Part shown: positions 12,431-23,968 of the stretch, one piece after another | How positions within the stretch are numbered: the first letter of the stretch is position 1 | Layout of the letters: each line of letters begins with the position of its first letter | DNA from: Aralia elata | Lineage: Eukaryota; Streptophyta; Magnoliopsida; Apiales; Araliaceae | Length of the DNA: 64,000 bases | Direction: 5' to 3' | NCBI GenBank assembly: GCA_034770075.1 | Contig: CM068386.1 | Coordinates: forward strand, 87,841,716-87,905,715 | Program-made: the position numbers and the translations under genes | The notes under the pieces: model-generated | The model's database searches: none | The model's input: the letters and a program-made list of their open reading frames with translations, nothing else | Told to the model about the DNA's origin: nothing

Positions 12431-12978
12431 TATAAATAGTATAACAATCCCTGGGCAAGTAATTCTTGAGCACTCACACGGAGAATCTAGAGCAGATGTG
12501 ATAATTGATGATCAAGTAAGTGTTGAGAAGTCAAATTCTGAGTTGGACATACATGTTACTACTCTAGAGGTTATAATTAATGAAGAGCCAATTTGAGTTT
12601 TGTTTTGGAGCAAAGTCAACCTGAGATTGAAAGTAGTACTGTTGAAGAATTTTAAATTCCGGACGAGTCACCTATTAACGAGCCAAGCATTGAAGATTTT
12701 GTGATGTCTAAGGATGGGATACTACAACAAACAAAATTGATCATGAGATTGTTTCAATGTTCAAGGACATTGAAATTATTGATTTTGTTAATCCTCAACA
12801 TTTCTTTGTCTTGCAGGTAAATTAGAAGATATTAGTATTTTCTCACTTATTTTCATGATTATCTTTTGAAAAGAAAAGACTTACAGTTTTGAGGCCGTGC
12901 ATATTGAATATTCGTTCTTGGTACTTGACACTTTATTACTTTAAAATTCAAGGACAAATTCTTTCTAAAAGGGGAGAA
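12431..12978. other. Unassigned, probably Gypsy-derived tail ending in a polypurine tract
   Basis: No intact gene. Short plus-strand frames are open for 30-50 codons with no recognised motif. The end, AAAAGGGGAGAA at 12967-12978 followed by TGATGCAG, looks like the polypurine tract and LTR start of a plant Gypsy element. Confidence 0.4.
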
Positions 12979-13090
12979 TGATGCAGTGGAAAATATCAAT
13001 GAAGATTAGGATTTTCATATATTTTATAATTTATGGAGTTTTAGTTTATTTAATGTATTTTTATTTCTTATTTAGGAAAATTAGTAGTTT
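12979..13090 (+). mobile_element. Gypsy LTR start, fragment
   Basis: It begins TGATGCAGTGG straight after the polypurine tract and runs as T-rich sequence for about 110 bp before LINE coding sequence takes over. Only the left end is recognisable, and no partner LTR is in the window. Confidence 0.4.
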
Positions 13091-15256
13091 AGGATTTTTT
13101 TTCAAATCTTTTAAAGGGCTTAGACATGGAGATCCCTTATCTCCTGCCTTATTCATTATTGCCCAGGATGTATTTAGTAGGGCTTTGAAGCACAGTATGG
13201 AATCTGGTCTTATCTCCTCTTTTCATGTGCCAAAATGCCCCATGGTTGCGTCTCATCTTTTATTTGTTGATGACTTGCTTATTTTTCTTAATGGTGGTTT
13301 TAATTCTGTAAAGCCTCTTCTCAATTTGCTGGAGCAATATGAGCAAGCCTTTGGTCAACAGTGCAATAAACAATTTTTTACTGCTAAACAATTTACTCCT
13401 AGAAAAATTAATAAAATTCAGAGTTACTTGGGATTCCTACATAAAAAACTCCCTACAAAATATTTGGGGGTTCCTCTTTTAAAAGGCAGATGCAAGATTA
13501 AATACCTTGAAGAGTTGGAGGCTTCTATAAGGAGAAAACTGGATGGCTGGAAATCTAAATTGCTTTCTATGGCAGGGAAACTTTGTCTTATCAAGAGTGT
13601 TTTGTGCTCCATTCCTATCCATGTCATGGCTATTCTATTTATTCCTAATTCTTTTTTCTCTAAAATGGAAAGGATTTTTGCTAATTTTCTGTGGAACTCT
13701 TAAGGAAAATGTGAGGCATCATTGGGTTTCTTGGTTGCATATCTGCAAACCTTTAACTGAAGGAGGCTTAGGCATCAGGCCTCTCAGCCAAGTGATGGGT
13801 TCACTACATGCAAAGTTTGCTTGGAAGTTTATTCAAGGCAGTTCCTTATGGGCTCAATTTATGCAAAAGTACAAAAATTGCTGGCAACAGAATATCATGG
13901 GTAAAAGATCTTCTCATTGCTGGAAATATATTTTTCCTTTTATTAACAATCTTCAAAATGATGCTTTTACTATCCTTGGCAATGGTTTGAGCTCTTTCTG
14001 GAACTCTAAATGGCATAATGATCTCCCTTATTATGATTTGAATAACCCTAGGGATGCTTTGTCTGATGCAGCCTAGATGGAGTATGCTAGCAACTATTTA
14101 AATATGGATCTTATTTCTATCTGTTCTACTATTGTGTTGAATCCTTCCCTACCTGATAGCCTAATTTGGAAAGGTTCTAACAGTGGCAAATTTGTCTCTG
14201 GTGTTCATTGGGAATACACTAGGTCTAAATTTCCTTTGGTTCATTGGCACAAACATATCCGGAATGCATGGTTACCTCCTAAAATTGCTATGTTTATGTG
14301 GAAATTATTGCACAATGCAGTCCCAGTTGATGAAAGAATGAAAAAGCTAAATATTCATATTGTTTCTAAGTTTTTTTTACTGCATATCCCCTCAGTGTGA
14401 AACTGTGTTACATCTATTTGTCCAAGGGTAAGTAGCCCAAACAGTTTGGCAGGTTTTTGCTACAAAATGCAACATGACTGCTTATTATGATTCTATGCAA
14501 GGACTAATTTCTTCCTGGTGGTACAGCAGCTCCTTTAGATCCCAGTCTGGTTTCACTAAGTCAAGCATGCTGTCTTGCATTTGTTGGGAAATATGGAAGC
14601 AAAGAAACATGGCTGCTTTTGATGGTATGAACTGTAATGCTGCTGAGGTTATTACAAATTGTAAAAATTTAATCAAAGACATGCTTTGTGTTTTTAAACC
14701 TAAATAGCCTGTTGGATTCCATGATCAAATGTGTTTATTAGCCATGAATATTCCTGTTGTCCAGGTGGCCATTTGTAGAGGATCGAAAATGGATTAGATG
14801 GGTCCCTCCAGAGTTAGGAAGTTTCAAACTTAACACTGATGGATCTAGTGTTCAAGGCATTGGCACCAGTGGTGGGATTATCAGGGATCATACAGGTTCA
14901 GTTCTGTTAGCCTTTGCTAACAATTATGGCCAAGCTTCTAGTATGGAGGCAGAAGCAAGAGCTGTGGTTGACGGCCCGGGACTTTGTCTGCAACATCATA
15001 TTCCTGTACAGGAGATAGAGATGAACTCTTATACTCAATATACCATATTGCATGGCATATCTAAAGCGCCTTGGCACACCATCTATTTTGCTAGGAAATG
15101 CAAAGATCTTATGCAAGGAGAGGTTAAAATATAACATGTTTATAGGGAAGGAAATAGGGCAGCAGATAGTTTGGCCTCATCTGGTCATTTAATTTCCATT
15201 TCGACAGTTTTTAGCACTATTGGTCCTTGCCAGTTGAGTGCAAGAAAATTTGTATA
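13090..15256 (+). pseudogene. L1-type LINE ORF2, 5'-truncated (RT, zf-RVT, RNase H)
   Basis: The first readable block is the reverse-transcriptase motif GLRHGDPLSPALF, followed by the catalytic LLFVDDLLIF (near 13255-13285). The RT C-terminal region YLGVPLLKGR and LSMAGKLCLIKSVL follow. After a frameshift near 13690 the chain continues with a plant-LINE zinc-binding region (WLPPKIAMFMWKLLHNAVP near 14270-14320). An RNase H domain with FKLNTDGSS lies at 14820-14850, carrying its first catalytic Asp, and GNRAADSLASSGH near 15150. Endonuclease and ORF1 are missing. Stops at 14074, 14398 and 15132 disable it. No poly(A) tail is visible, so the 3' border is uncertain. Confidence 0.88.
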
Positions 15257-15532
15257 GAGGATAGGTATGGTCTAATAACTTTTAGAATCATTTCGTCGGC
15301 ATTAGAACGTTATCTAATCCTTACATTTGTGTTAGTAAGTTAAACTAACTAAGTTCTCTACGGCACATCCATCTATTTCACCAATTGAAATTTCGATTGG
15401 ACAATTTGTATGACTATCAACCATCCAGTTTGCCAAAACTCTAATTGTAAACTGATTTAAGGTCATTGGTTAATAATCTCAATTTTTTCTATTTTTGATA
15501 AATTTTATTATTTTACATCATTATTACGTCAC
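15257..15532. other. AT-rich spacer, nothing recognised
   Basis: LINE 3' flank and host sequence up to the MULE target site. The last 9 bp (15524-15532) are TTACGTCAC, the left target-site duplication. Confidence 0.6.
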
Positions 15533-16975
15533 GGGTTAAATATTTTTTTCATCACTGTACTTTAGGTTAACTTACAAATTTTAACTATACTTTTTTTTTC
15601 TTCTTGCAATTAACTACTTAAACTTTAATTTACTTACAAAAATCTCAAATTCCGTCTTAAGCGTTAAATTTTTAACGGAACATTGACATAACACACTTGA
15701 CGGGACTTAGTTTTTTCAATTTAAAGTATACACTTGAACATGACAATTTTATCCCAATTAAAATAATAAACTAGAATTAACTTTTTAAAATTAAAAATAT
15801 AGGCTTCAAAATTAGCTTTTTGCTTTTAGCTTATATTGCTCCAGATCGTTCCGTTTCAGCAATGCACAAACCGATCACAGCGATTGGGCGCTTCAATTGT
15901 CTCGTTTTCCTCTTTTCAATTCCGCTACTGGATAACTATTTTTTGGGACAAACTTCTACGTACTTTCAGTCACGGCGACGACAATAGCTTGTGATTTTTG
16001 GCGATGGTTGACGGGGTTATTCTACCTGAATCGGGGCTACTAAATGGTTGAGGACATCAGAAACTATGGAGGCTTAATTGAAGATGGTGATTGCTCAAAT
16101 TATAACCATTGTAATTAAGCCCTAGAATTTGGGCATATCGTACTGTGTATTTGAGAAGGTACAGTATATTTCTTATCTAATCTTATTCGGGAATATCGTG
16201 CTGTGTATTTGAGTGGTACAAGGGTGTGGTGGTGGTGCAAGGGATCGATGATGGTGATACAAGGCGGGTTGTGGTGCAACTGGTGGTGATGGTGGTTGGT
16301 ACGAAGAAGATGAACAGTAATAATTTATGTATACGAAGAAGTAGATGAACAATAATTTATCATGAACTTTATTTTCTCCCTTTAATTTAACTAATTTAAA
16401 TGTTAAAATTTAATTAAAAAATAATTTTTACTATACATAATTTATTAATTTGCCAAGTAAGAATGCATGTATATAATGTCAAAACAAATTTATAAATATT
16501 TATGTATATAAAATCAATAAGAATTATAAAAAACGAATTTATAAATATGTATGCATATAATATCAATAAGAATTGATTTTTAATTTAAGCATATTTTATT
16601 TTTATAATTTCCTAAATAATTATATTTTTTATTAATTATCTAAAAACTCATTTTCTATTAATCACAAAAATAAGTAAATTATTATTTTTATTTTTTTTCA
16701 TTTTTTGGCTAAGTTTTCTAATTTTATTTTATTTTTAAAAAAATTTCTTTCATTTCTACTCAAGAGTCACTACATCATACATGGGAGTTCCATGTCAGCT
16801 TTCTTTCTCTTATGTGGAATCAAATATGACAAACCGTTTAAAGTCAACATGATTTAACGGATTTTGTAACGTTTTATAAGTAAATTAAAGTTTAGTTAGT
16901 TGACTGTAAGAAAAAAAATATAGTTAGACATTTATAAATTGACCTAAAGTATAGTGATAAAAAAATATGTAACCC
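15533..16975. mobile_element. Non-autonomous MULE, 1443 bp, with perfect 9-bp TSD
   Basis: The ends are inverted repeats: left GGGTTAAATATTTTTTTCAT and right (reverse complement) GGGTTACATATTTTTTTATC. They remain alignable for about 130-180 bp through the shared ACTTTAGGT and AACTTTAATTTACTTA words. Both ends are flanked by the 9-bp duplication TTACGTCAC (15524-15532 and 16976-16984), the hallmark length for Mutator-like elements. No transposase is inside. The interior (about 15840-16330) is richer in GC than the arms and may be captured host sequence. It contains two roughly 35-bp near-repeats around ATATCGTRCTGTGTATTTGAG at 16135 and 16192. Confidence 0.87.
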
Positions 16976-16984
16976 TTACGTCAC

Positions 16985-17236
16985 ACTTACCTAATACAAA
17001 CATTATTAGGTTATAGATACCTCCAACTCAAAATTCGGAATTCAAATCGCGACTTTTAGAGCCCTTAGTCTAAAACACAAATGAACGGAGAAAAATTAGA
17101 AGAAGGTGGAGAGAGGTGCGAAGAGATTCTAGTGAACTGGGGAGCAGGAAAGGTGAAAAGAAAGAAAAGGGGAAAGGAAGGTGGGAAGACCACAACAGGA
17201 AAACTGGTAATGTGAGGCGTGAGTTGTGACCTCTAG
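16985..17236. other. Spacer, nothing recognised
   Basis: About 250 bp between the MULE and the MITE. It includes a purine-rich stretch (17090-17190) but no open frame or repeat. Confidence 0.5.
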
Positions 17237-17552
17237 GGCCATGTTTGTTTGCAAGGCTTATAATCCCGGGATTATAATCCCAAGACTATTAGTCCTAGGA
17301 TTAAATAGTCCTAGTCACATGTTTGTTTTTCATGGGATTATTCATGGGATAACTTAAAATAATCTCATGTTATGTTTTAATCCTTCATGATGGGATTATA
17401 ATACCTAGCTAGACATGGTATTAAATAATCCCTCATCTTAAGCTATTTTATAATCCTTGGACTAATAGTCCCAAGCTCAAATTTAAAAACAAACAAGACA
17501 CTTGGAATTAATAGTCCTATCCCAAGTGTAATCCTTACAAACAAACATAGCC
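17237..17552. mobile_element. Tourist-like (PIF/Harbinger) MITE, 316 bp
   Basis: Terminal inverted repeats are GGCCATGTTTGTTTGCAAGG on the left and, reverse-complemented, GGCTATGTTTGTTTGTAAGG on the right. A 3-bp duplication, TAG, flanks them (17234-17236 and 17553-17555). The interior consists of repeated self-complementary words such as TAATCCCGGGATTA and TAGTCCTAGGA, so the transcript would fold strongly. It has no coding capacity. A 3-bp target fits the PIF/Harbinger group, although TAG departs from the usual TWA. Confidence 0.72.
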
Positions 17553-17865
17553 TAGATGTATTATAGCCTAGCTAATTTCTTAAAATTTATGGATTTTCAT
17601 TGTATTACTGAGTTTGAAATGGACGGAAAAGAAAATGACGAAAAACTTAAAATTATGTGCAACAATATTAAGTTTTTTTAATGAATGGAAAGAAAAAGAA
17701 ATAGACAGTAAATTTGACCACTTTTATATTCCTGTCAAATTTTTTCATAAAAAAATAAATTGATTTGGATGAAAAAGTAAGAGGATATTTGTGATCACTA
17801 TATAATTAGTCAAACTACTTATAATCAGTTTTAAAAAGTTTGTGAAGGTGTTTCGTAATTAATTA

Positions 17866-18115
17866 TTTTTTTTTTTTGGGAAAAGCAAAAGGATTTCATT
17901 AACCGAAAGCACCAACATCCAAAAGGCATGGATATTGGCCAAAAAATCCACCAAGGAACTAAGCTACAAGCATATTGAACTACATTTTTACCGAACAAAA
18001 AGACTAACCGAAAAAAACCCTGCAACTATGCTTATTTCTTCATCTATCTTCTACATATTCCAACTGGTAAGAGTAGTATGAAATGCTTTAAACTCAAAAC
18101 TACACCAAGCCTTCA
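17866..18115 (-). mobile_element. LINE 3'-end fragment with poly(A) tail
   Basis: On the minus strand the segment ends AATGAAATCCTTTTGCTTTTCCC followed by a run of A (17866-17878 as T on the plus strand). The upstream part reads like a degenerate reverse-transcriptase tail. This is the form of a heavily 5'-truncated LINE insertion. The 5' border is uncertain. Confidence 0.55.
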
Positions 18116-18820
18116 AAGGAAATTTTGATTTTAGAACTGTTCATAATTATTTTTTATGATCATTTGTCAAATCTAATAATCAGGTTTGACTAAGTATATT
18201 ACTAATCTATCTTAATTTATTTCTCCAAACCTTCCTTTATAGTAATTTACACTTGAAATAAGTGATAATCAATTTTTTTTATACCAATACTTTTTACATT
18301 TTACTAGTTTAAGTGTTTTTATTTGGCAAACACAAATAATTTGAAGTACTAATCAAAATCACTAATCACATTTTTTAAGCAATCTCAAATGAACTCTTAG
18401 CAAATCTTATAATCCCTATCATACCCTTTACATTACAAACATAATAAAATTAATTTAAGGGTAAATTAATATTCTAAATGCTCTAACAATATGAAAGAAA
18501 ACATATAAGTTTTTTATTCTTTTTTTTCCATTATAAATTAAGAAACCGAGGAAAAACAAAATACCTCAAAGCTCAACTTTTTCCCCTTCCTTTTCGCTAG
18601 TAATGGCAGAGATTTTATTGCATAAAAATAAGAGTACAATAATATACAACAAGCGTACTAAGATATACGCTTGCAAATACAGAGAAAAACCACACATACA
18701 AATCAAAACAAAACATACAGTACCAACAACCTAAACTCCAAGTCTCGAACTAATAACCATCAAGCTTATAACTTGCTTGCGGCTTAAGAAACAGCGCCAA
18801 AACACATGGCTATTCCGTTT
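18116..18820. other. AT-rich spacer downstream of the BBE-like gene
   Basis: No gene or repeat was recognised. The part nearest the oxidase gene (about 18590-18876) is probably its 3' untranslated region. It carries two candidate minus-strand poly(A) signals, AATAAA at 18824-18829 and one near 18613. Confidence 0.5.
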
Positions 18821-18876
18821 CACTTTATTCTGGGGCGTGCATGCTACAATAACTTGTATCACTTGTCCGAATTCCA

Positions 18877-20472
18877 TTACGAAAAAGGAGGAATACTTTG
18901 CTCGTGCCTAAAGAAATTATCAGGATCGACTACAGATTTTACTTGAGCTAACCTTTCGAAATTATTCTTGAAATACTTCCTGCCCCATAACCTACCTGCT
19001 TGTGCATAGTTTGTGTTACCTTTATCGTCGTTCACTCCAAAATCAAGATCATTATAGTTCACATACGCCATTCTTGGATTCATGGAAACATGAGGACGCA
19101 AGTAGCTGTATAAGCTTTGGATCCAATTCAACGATTTTGTCTTGTCATCATCATTCAAGAACACCCCCATATAAACCATGTACAAGGTTCCAGCTCTATG
19201 TGGGAATGGAAGTTCTGACTCAGAAATCTCACTCATCCTTCCCCCGTACGGAGTTAAGATTATATTTGTCGTTTGCGGATCAGATTGAAACATTATATCC
19301 CATATCCCTTTTAGCCCTTCAATAGAAATTGGTTTTTTCACAAAATCTGATTTGGCTTTAAAAGAGTATTTAGGCCAAATTGTTCGATCAAGCAAAGAAT
19401 TCCGAGATATTCCTTGTGTCAAAGTTGGGAAAAAGAGCACAGATTCGATCCAACTGACTTCAGAACAATCAGATTTCACTAACCCTAGCTCGGGAAAGCT
19501 TTGTTGCATTAGTGGAAGTAGTCTGTCTATTCCACCAAGGAATAAGGACAAGAATGATATTTGTATTGTTTTCTTATCTTCACGAGTACTTGAATTGCTT
19601 AGTACACTTTGTACTAAAATTCGGATGTCTAGATCCTTGTGAAGCTTAGAGGCAACATTTTGCCATCGATAAAGTAGTTGAGTTGCGTCCTCTTCTAAAG
19701 TTCTGTCAACTTTAAAGATAGTCACAATTTCTGGAACACGAACTAGTTTAATCTTCCAAGAAAGAATGACTCCAAAACTAGAACCACCACCTCCTCGAAT
19801 AGCCCAAAAGAGATCTTCACCCATTGACTTTCTATCAAGAATGTTTCCATTAGCAACAATTATTCGAGCATCAATGACATTATCAGCAGCAAGACCATAT
19901 TTCCTCCTCAAAGTCCCATACCCTCCACCACTAATGAGTCCACCAACACCCACAGTGGGCCAAATACCTGCAGGAAATCCAAGTGTGCTACTTTTCTCAG
20001 AAATCCCATGGTAAAGCTCACCCAGGGTCGCCCCAGCTTCAACCCATGCTGTTTCACTGACCAGGTCAATATCCATGGATCGAAAATTAACCATGTCAAG
20101 CAAGATAAACGCGGTGTTTGATACATAAGAAATACCCTCAAAATCATGACCTCCACTTCGGATTCTAATTTGCAAACCTACACTTTTGGAGCAAATTATG
20201 ATAGCTTGGATTTGGGATTCGTGCACCGGTGTAATGATAGCAAGAGGTTTAGGTGTTGTTGATGAGGCGAAACGCAAGTCATTTATGGAGGATTCTAAGA
20301 TGGTTTTGTAGGATGAATCATAGGGGGTGTAAATGACTTGAGAAAGTGAGTTGGAGTAGCTTTGGTGAAAAAGGCAAACAAGAAAATCAAAACGGGCTTG
20401 AGTTGAATATAGCCATGAAAAAGTAGACAAGAGAAGAAGTGAAAGAAATGAAGGAGTTGGAGTACTCTTCAT
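18877..20472 (-). CDS. Berberine bridge enzyme-like FAD-linked oxidase, single exon, lacking the flavin-linking Cys
   Basis: A 531-residue protein, the normal length for plant BBE-like oxidases, which oxidise alcohols, carbohydrates or alkaloids outside the plasma membrane or in vesicles. I start at the ATG ending at 20472. The in-frame ATG 42 bp upstream sits at or before the likely transcription start, and this start gives a signal peptide directly (MKSTPTPSFLSLLLLSTFSW). Residues 70-210 form the FAD-binding fold with SGGHDFEG (His109, the 8-alpha flavin link) and SGGGYG. The second flavin-linking residue of the family (Cys in AGVCPTVGVGGH) is Trp171, and the His eight residues on is Leu179. 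The distance from His109 to Trp171 (62) equals that between His104 and Cys166 in the poppy enzyme, so the alignment is firm. The C-terminal BBE domain has YVNYNDLDFGVN (Tyr470/Tyr473). The usual LYKIQY active-site strand reads LYMVYM. No stop or frameshift. The substrate cannot be predicted. Confidence 0.95.
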   Translation of the reverse strand: MKSTPTPSFLSLLLLSTFSWLYSTQARFDFLVCLFHQSYSNSLSQVIYTPYDSSYKTILESSINDLRFASSTTPKPLAIITPVHESQIQAIIICSKSVGLQIRIRSGGHDFEGISYVSNTAFILLDMVNFRSMDIDLVSETAWVEAGATLGELYHGISEKSSTLGFPAGIWPTVGVGGLISGGGYGTLRRKYGLAADNVIDARIIVANGNILDRKSMGEDLFWAIRGGGGSSFGVILSWKIKLVRVPEIVTIFKVDRTLEEDATQLLYRWQNVASKLHKDLDIRILVQSVLSNSSTREDKKTIQISFLSLFLGGIDRLLPLMQQSFPELGLVKSDCSEVSWIESVLFFPTLTQGISRNSLLDRTIWPKYSFKAKSDFVKKPISIEGLKGIWDIMFQSDPQTTNIILTPYGGRMSEISESELPFPHRAGTLYMVYMGVFLNDDDKTKSLNWIQSLYSYLRPHVSMNPRMAYVNYNDLDFGVNDDKGNTNYAQAGRLWGRKYFKNNFERLAQVKSVVDPDNFFRHEQSIPPFS

Positions 20473-20530
20473 TCTTAATTTTTTTTTTCTTGGTGAGTAA
20501 TTTGTGAGTTCCACATAAGAGAAGATGTCT

Positions 20531-20540
20531 CTATTTATAG
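20531..20540 (-). promoter_or_regulatory. TATA box of the BBE-like gene
   Basis: CTATAAATAG on the minus strand, 59 bp before the chosen start codon. A transcription start about 30 bp downstream (near 20505) would give a short leader and leave the upstream in-frame ATG (20514) at or outside the transcript end. Confidence 0.75.
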
Positions 20541-21656
20541 TGCATTTAAGAAACTAAGTGGAACCTCCATTCTTTTGCCATTAATCTCTTGCTTGATGAT
20601 AGAGTTGGAGAATATTTTTCATGGAAGTGGATTCATCGACAGTATACATATTACATAGTATCAACCATAAACTCATTACGTAGGATGCATGATCGAGTAT
20701 TATTGTTAATATTAGGCTGATTACAATGCGAATCTGGCCTCATCTAAACTCCATATTTAGAGGTGCCTAACATTCTAGAACTTAATCCAGCCCATACACT
20801 AGCAAGAACGTAAAAAGTTCTAGAAATTAAGCTCAAATATACTTTAAACTTTTAAGTTTTTCGATTCTTACAACTTAAATCCAAATATTTCAACTTTTAG
20901 ACGATAAACCTTCATATCTCTAAAAAAATTCTATAAATAACACCTTTTAGCCACCGAATTTAACATTTCTTACCGGAATAAGTAATGTGAATCAAATTGA
21001 AATTATGGGTAATTAAGTCTATTAAGGTATATATTGTGTTTATATTGACTCTAATTTTTCTTCTTCTTTTTTTTTTTTTATCACACACTAATTATGTAAT
21101 TACAATTTTATGCACTTCCTATATTTATTTTTTTTCGTCAATCTATGCATTTATATCTTTCAAGGGTTTATATTACTTCTTAAAAAAAGGGTTTATAATA
21201 TTGTTTATATTAGCTCTAATTTTTTTTTCATCGCACACTAACTACTCTTTTATAAATTTCTATGTTTCTAAAGGTATTTAGGACCGAAATTACCTAAAAC
21301 ACTCTCATGATACAAATCAACTGTTACACGAGGTGGCCAAAATGTTTCATTTGTAGAATTATGAAAATATTATGTTTCAATGTCTTAAAGTTAAAACATT
21401 AAAGTCTAAGTTGTAAAAGCGAAAAACTTATAGATTTAAAGTGTATTTAAGCCTAGAAATTATTTATACTCAAAAAATAATGTTTGAAGAAACATTTTGT
21501 CTTAAAAAAATAATCTTTATAGTGAAATTGTAAAAGTAGACATTAAAAGTAGATAAAAAACATTAATGTGGTTATTAAAAATATTGCAATCCTTATAATC
21601 AGAACATTTGGTTAAAAAAAGGATTATAACATTTTGTTAAAATATATAAATGTGCG

Positions 21657-21723
<67 letters not shown>

Positions 21724-22758
21724 GCTCTGTTTTTTTTTTCTTTTTTTGTGCTCTTTTTATTTATGTTAGTATTCTATAATTCTCTCTTTATATGGGGTTT
21801 TCTTTTATATTTGTGTGCGATTTTATTTTCTTTACAAGAGAGTTTCATTATCTTCTCTTGTGAGATCTTATTTTCTTCATTTTGAAAATCTTTTTCTTGG
21901 TTGGGAGATAACTCTTTCCATTGTGGTGATTGATGATGATAGAATTTTCAGATTTGGGTGTGAGATTACTAGAATATTTTGGTATTTGGTTACCCATGAA
22001 CTCCTTATATGTACATATTCTATTGTTTTTTTTATGAAATTTGTATGTATTTTAAGTATTTTTTGTATTCACTGGTTGTTGCTATTGGTGGCTTCTTTGT
22101 AGTTTGATATCTATTATTTGTTTGAAAGGTTATAGAGGTATTAGTATTATGGTCATGAATTTAATAAAATTTAATATTGTTTAAGAGCAAAATAATTGAC
22201 CCATATAATTACCTCACTTGTATTTGTAACCAGTCTAAACCCACTTATATTTATCTAATTTGAAAACTAATACAGTAATTACCATTTTTGTAATCTAATC
22301 ATAGTATGTAAGAAAGAAGTATAGGGGCCCTTCCCACCCTCTGTGGTGCTGGTCATGCTCTCTAGTACTTTGCATACTCATATGAATACTCCACAAGGAC
22401 CACAACAATGCAATTTGCTTCAATTTCCCCATTAAAATAATGGATAAATGGATATTACGCGGAACATATAAAATCAACCATATGATCATATCAAGCCAAT
22501 GTGGAGATTCACCCCCAAAAAAAAAAAAAAAGAAAAACAAGCCAATGTGGAGGACAAGATATAAAAAGATATACATTATTAGACTCCTTAGCTATAATCC
22601 TTGAGTGGTGAAAAAAGTTGATGTAGTTGATGTCTGACGTTATTCCAATGTAAGTAATTTGTTTCCAGAAATGTTCCCAGGCGAAAGGCAAATGACCTAA
22701 TGAAATACTAGTGCTTGCGAGGTCTGTCTCAATCTTCTCAATCTTCTCGTTTTGTTTT
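20541..22758. other. AT-rich intergenic region, no gene seen
   Basis: It holds the probable promoter of the BBE-like gene. Two related roughly 75-bp blocks share TTATATTRRCTCTAATTTTT and TCRCACACTAAYTA (about 21036-21100 and 21203-21250). Other parts are a TA microsatellite and T-rich stretches. ORFs here are low-complexity artefacts. Confidence 0.55.
21660..21719. repeat. (TA)n microsatellite, about 58 bp
   Basis: An uninterrupted TA run follows a short GCGCGCGCAT stretch. It is probably polymorphic in length and prone to assembly error. Confidence 0.95.
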
Positions 22759-23942
22759 TGATAAGCACATAATTCATACATTTTATTATCCCTAATTTTG
22801 TCCTTTTAATTATATTAGTTTATTAAATTAATATGTTTTATTTTATTTTGTAGGATTTAATATTTTGTTGCAATAAAGTCAAAATCTTGGTAATCAAGCA
22901 ATATTTAATGCTCTTATTCATGTAAAGAAATATTCAAGAAGAATTCTACAAGGAAAAGGAAGGAGGTAAAACAATCTTGGTGTGCAAGTCAAATCAAGCA
23001 AGAGAAAGGAAAGTCAATCTAGAAGATATCTTTGAGAAAGTTGATTGCCACTAGGAAGTTGAAACCTACATGGAAAGGGACTCTTGAGAGATTACCATCT
23101 AGAGATTGAAATCAAAAAGAAAATGAAAGAGGCCAAGTTCAATGAATGTAAATTAGGGCACAAATTTATTTTCCCTATAAATAGGTCTCTTGTTTTAGAG
23201 AGAAGGAGGTGCTAGTTTAGGTTAGGAGTAGAAGTAAATTAAATTATTTTTCATTGTACGTTTGTTGGATGATTGTTAATTTAAAGGGAGTTTTCTTATT
23301 TTATTTTTAATTTTCTACTTCTTCTTTATCTTAGTTAGTTTATTTATTCTTTAATGTCTAGTTAATTTTTTTAATCTAGGATGAAGATGAAATTAAATAA
23401 TTATTCATGATAATATATTTTATCTCTTCTATTATTTATGCTTTTATGTTTAATTGATTTCGCCTTCATGTTTCGTTATTGAAATACCTTCGTTTTATAG
23501 TTCTTATGTGATTTTAAATTAATTAAGAGGTTTTGATAGATTATTGTTAAGATATGAGTTTTTCATAATCCATGCTTGCTCAAAGAAGTTTTGATGGGTT
23601 ATAGTTAATCCTTAAATTTTCATAGTCTATGCTTGCCCACGTTAATTATAAAATTACTAAATTAAAGGGAAGGGAGATCAAAATCATAATTAAGTTATAA
23701 AAATAGAAAAGATTGAATTACTTGTTATGTTTATTATTTAATGGATTCGAATTCCTAGATTGCTTCCTTATTATTAGTTAGTTTAATTATAGTTAATTGA
23801 TTCTCAATCTTTATTTCTAATTCGCCTAAAATAGATATTAAGGATATATTAAAATTAATCTAGTCTTTGTGGGTTCGACCTGTACTTGCCAGTTCTTCAA
23901 TTTGACGCTGTGCACTTGCAGTTACATATTTTTATCACATCA
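22759..23942 (+). mobile_element. Left LTR of a young non-autonomous Athila-type element
   Basis: 1184 bp, starting TGATAAGCAC and ending ATCACATCA. The right LTR (27243-28426) has the same length and I count about three mismatches (near 22938 and 23117-23122). The flanking duplication is GTTTT at 22754-22758 and 28427-28431. The element is plus-oriented because the primer-binding site follows this LTR. Confidence 0.95.
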
Positions 23943-23948
23943 AGTTTT

Positions 23949-23968
23949 TGGCGCCGTTGCCGGGGACT
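23949..23968 (+). other. Primer-binding site (tRNA-Asp type)
   Basis: TGGCGCCGTTGCCGGGGACT lies 6 bp after the LTR. It is the sequence commonly used by Athila-lineage Gypsy elements and matches the 3' end of a plant tRNA-Asp. The Athila element at 35114-44393 has the same site. Confidence 0.85.

Noticed and set aside
19002..20014. Plus-strand ORFs opposite the oxidase gene
   Set aside because: Antisense shadows of an intact, well-matched BBE-like frame.
21634..21885. ORF starting in the TA microsatellite
   Set aside because: Translation of a TA run (IYIYIY) and T-rich sequence; no domain.
22295..22781. Overlapping minus-strand ORFs near the young element's left border
   Set aside because: No domain, poly-A derived FFFFF stretches, and the second ORF runs into the LTR start.
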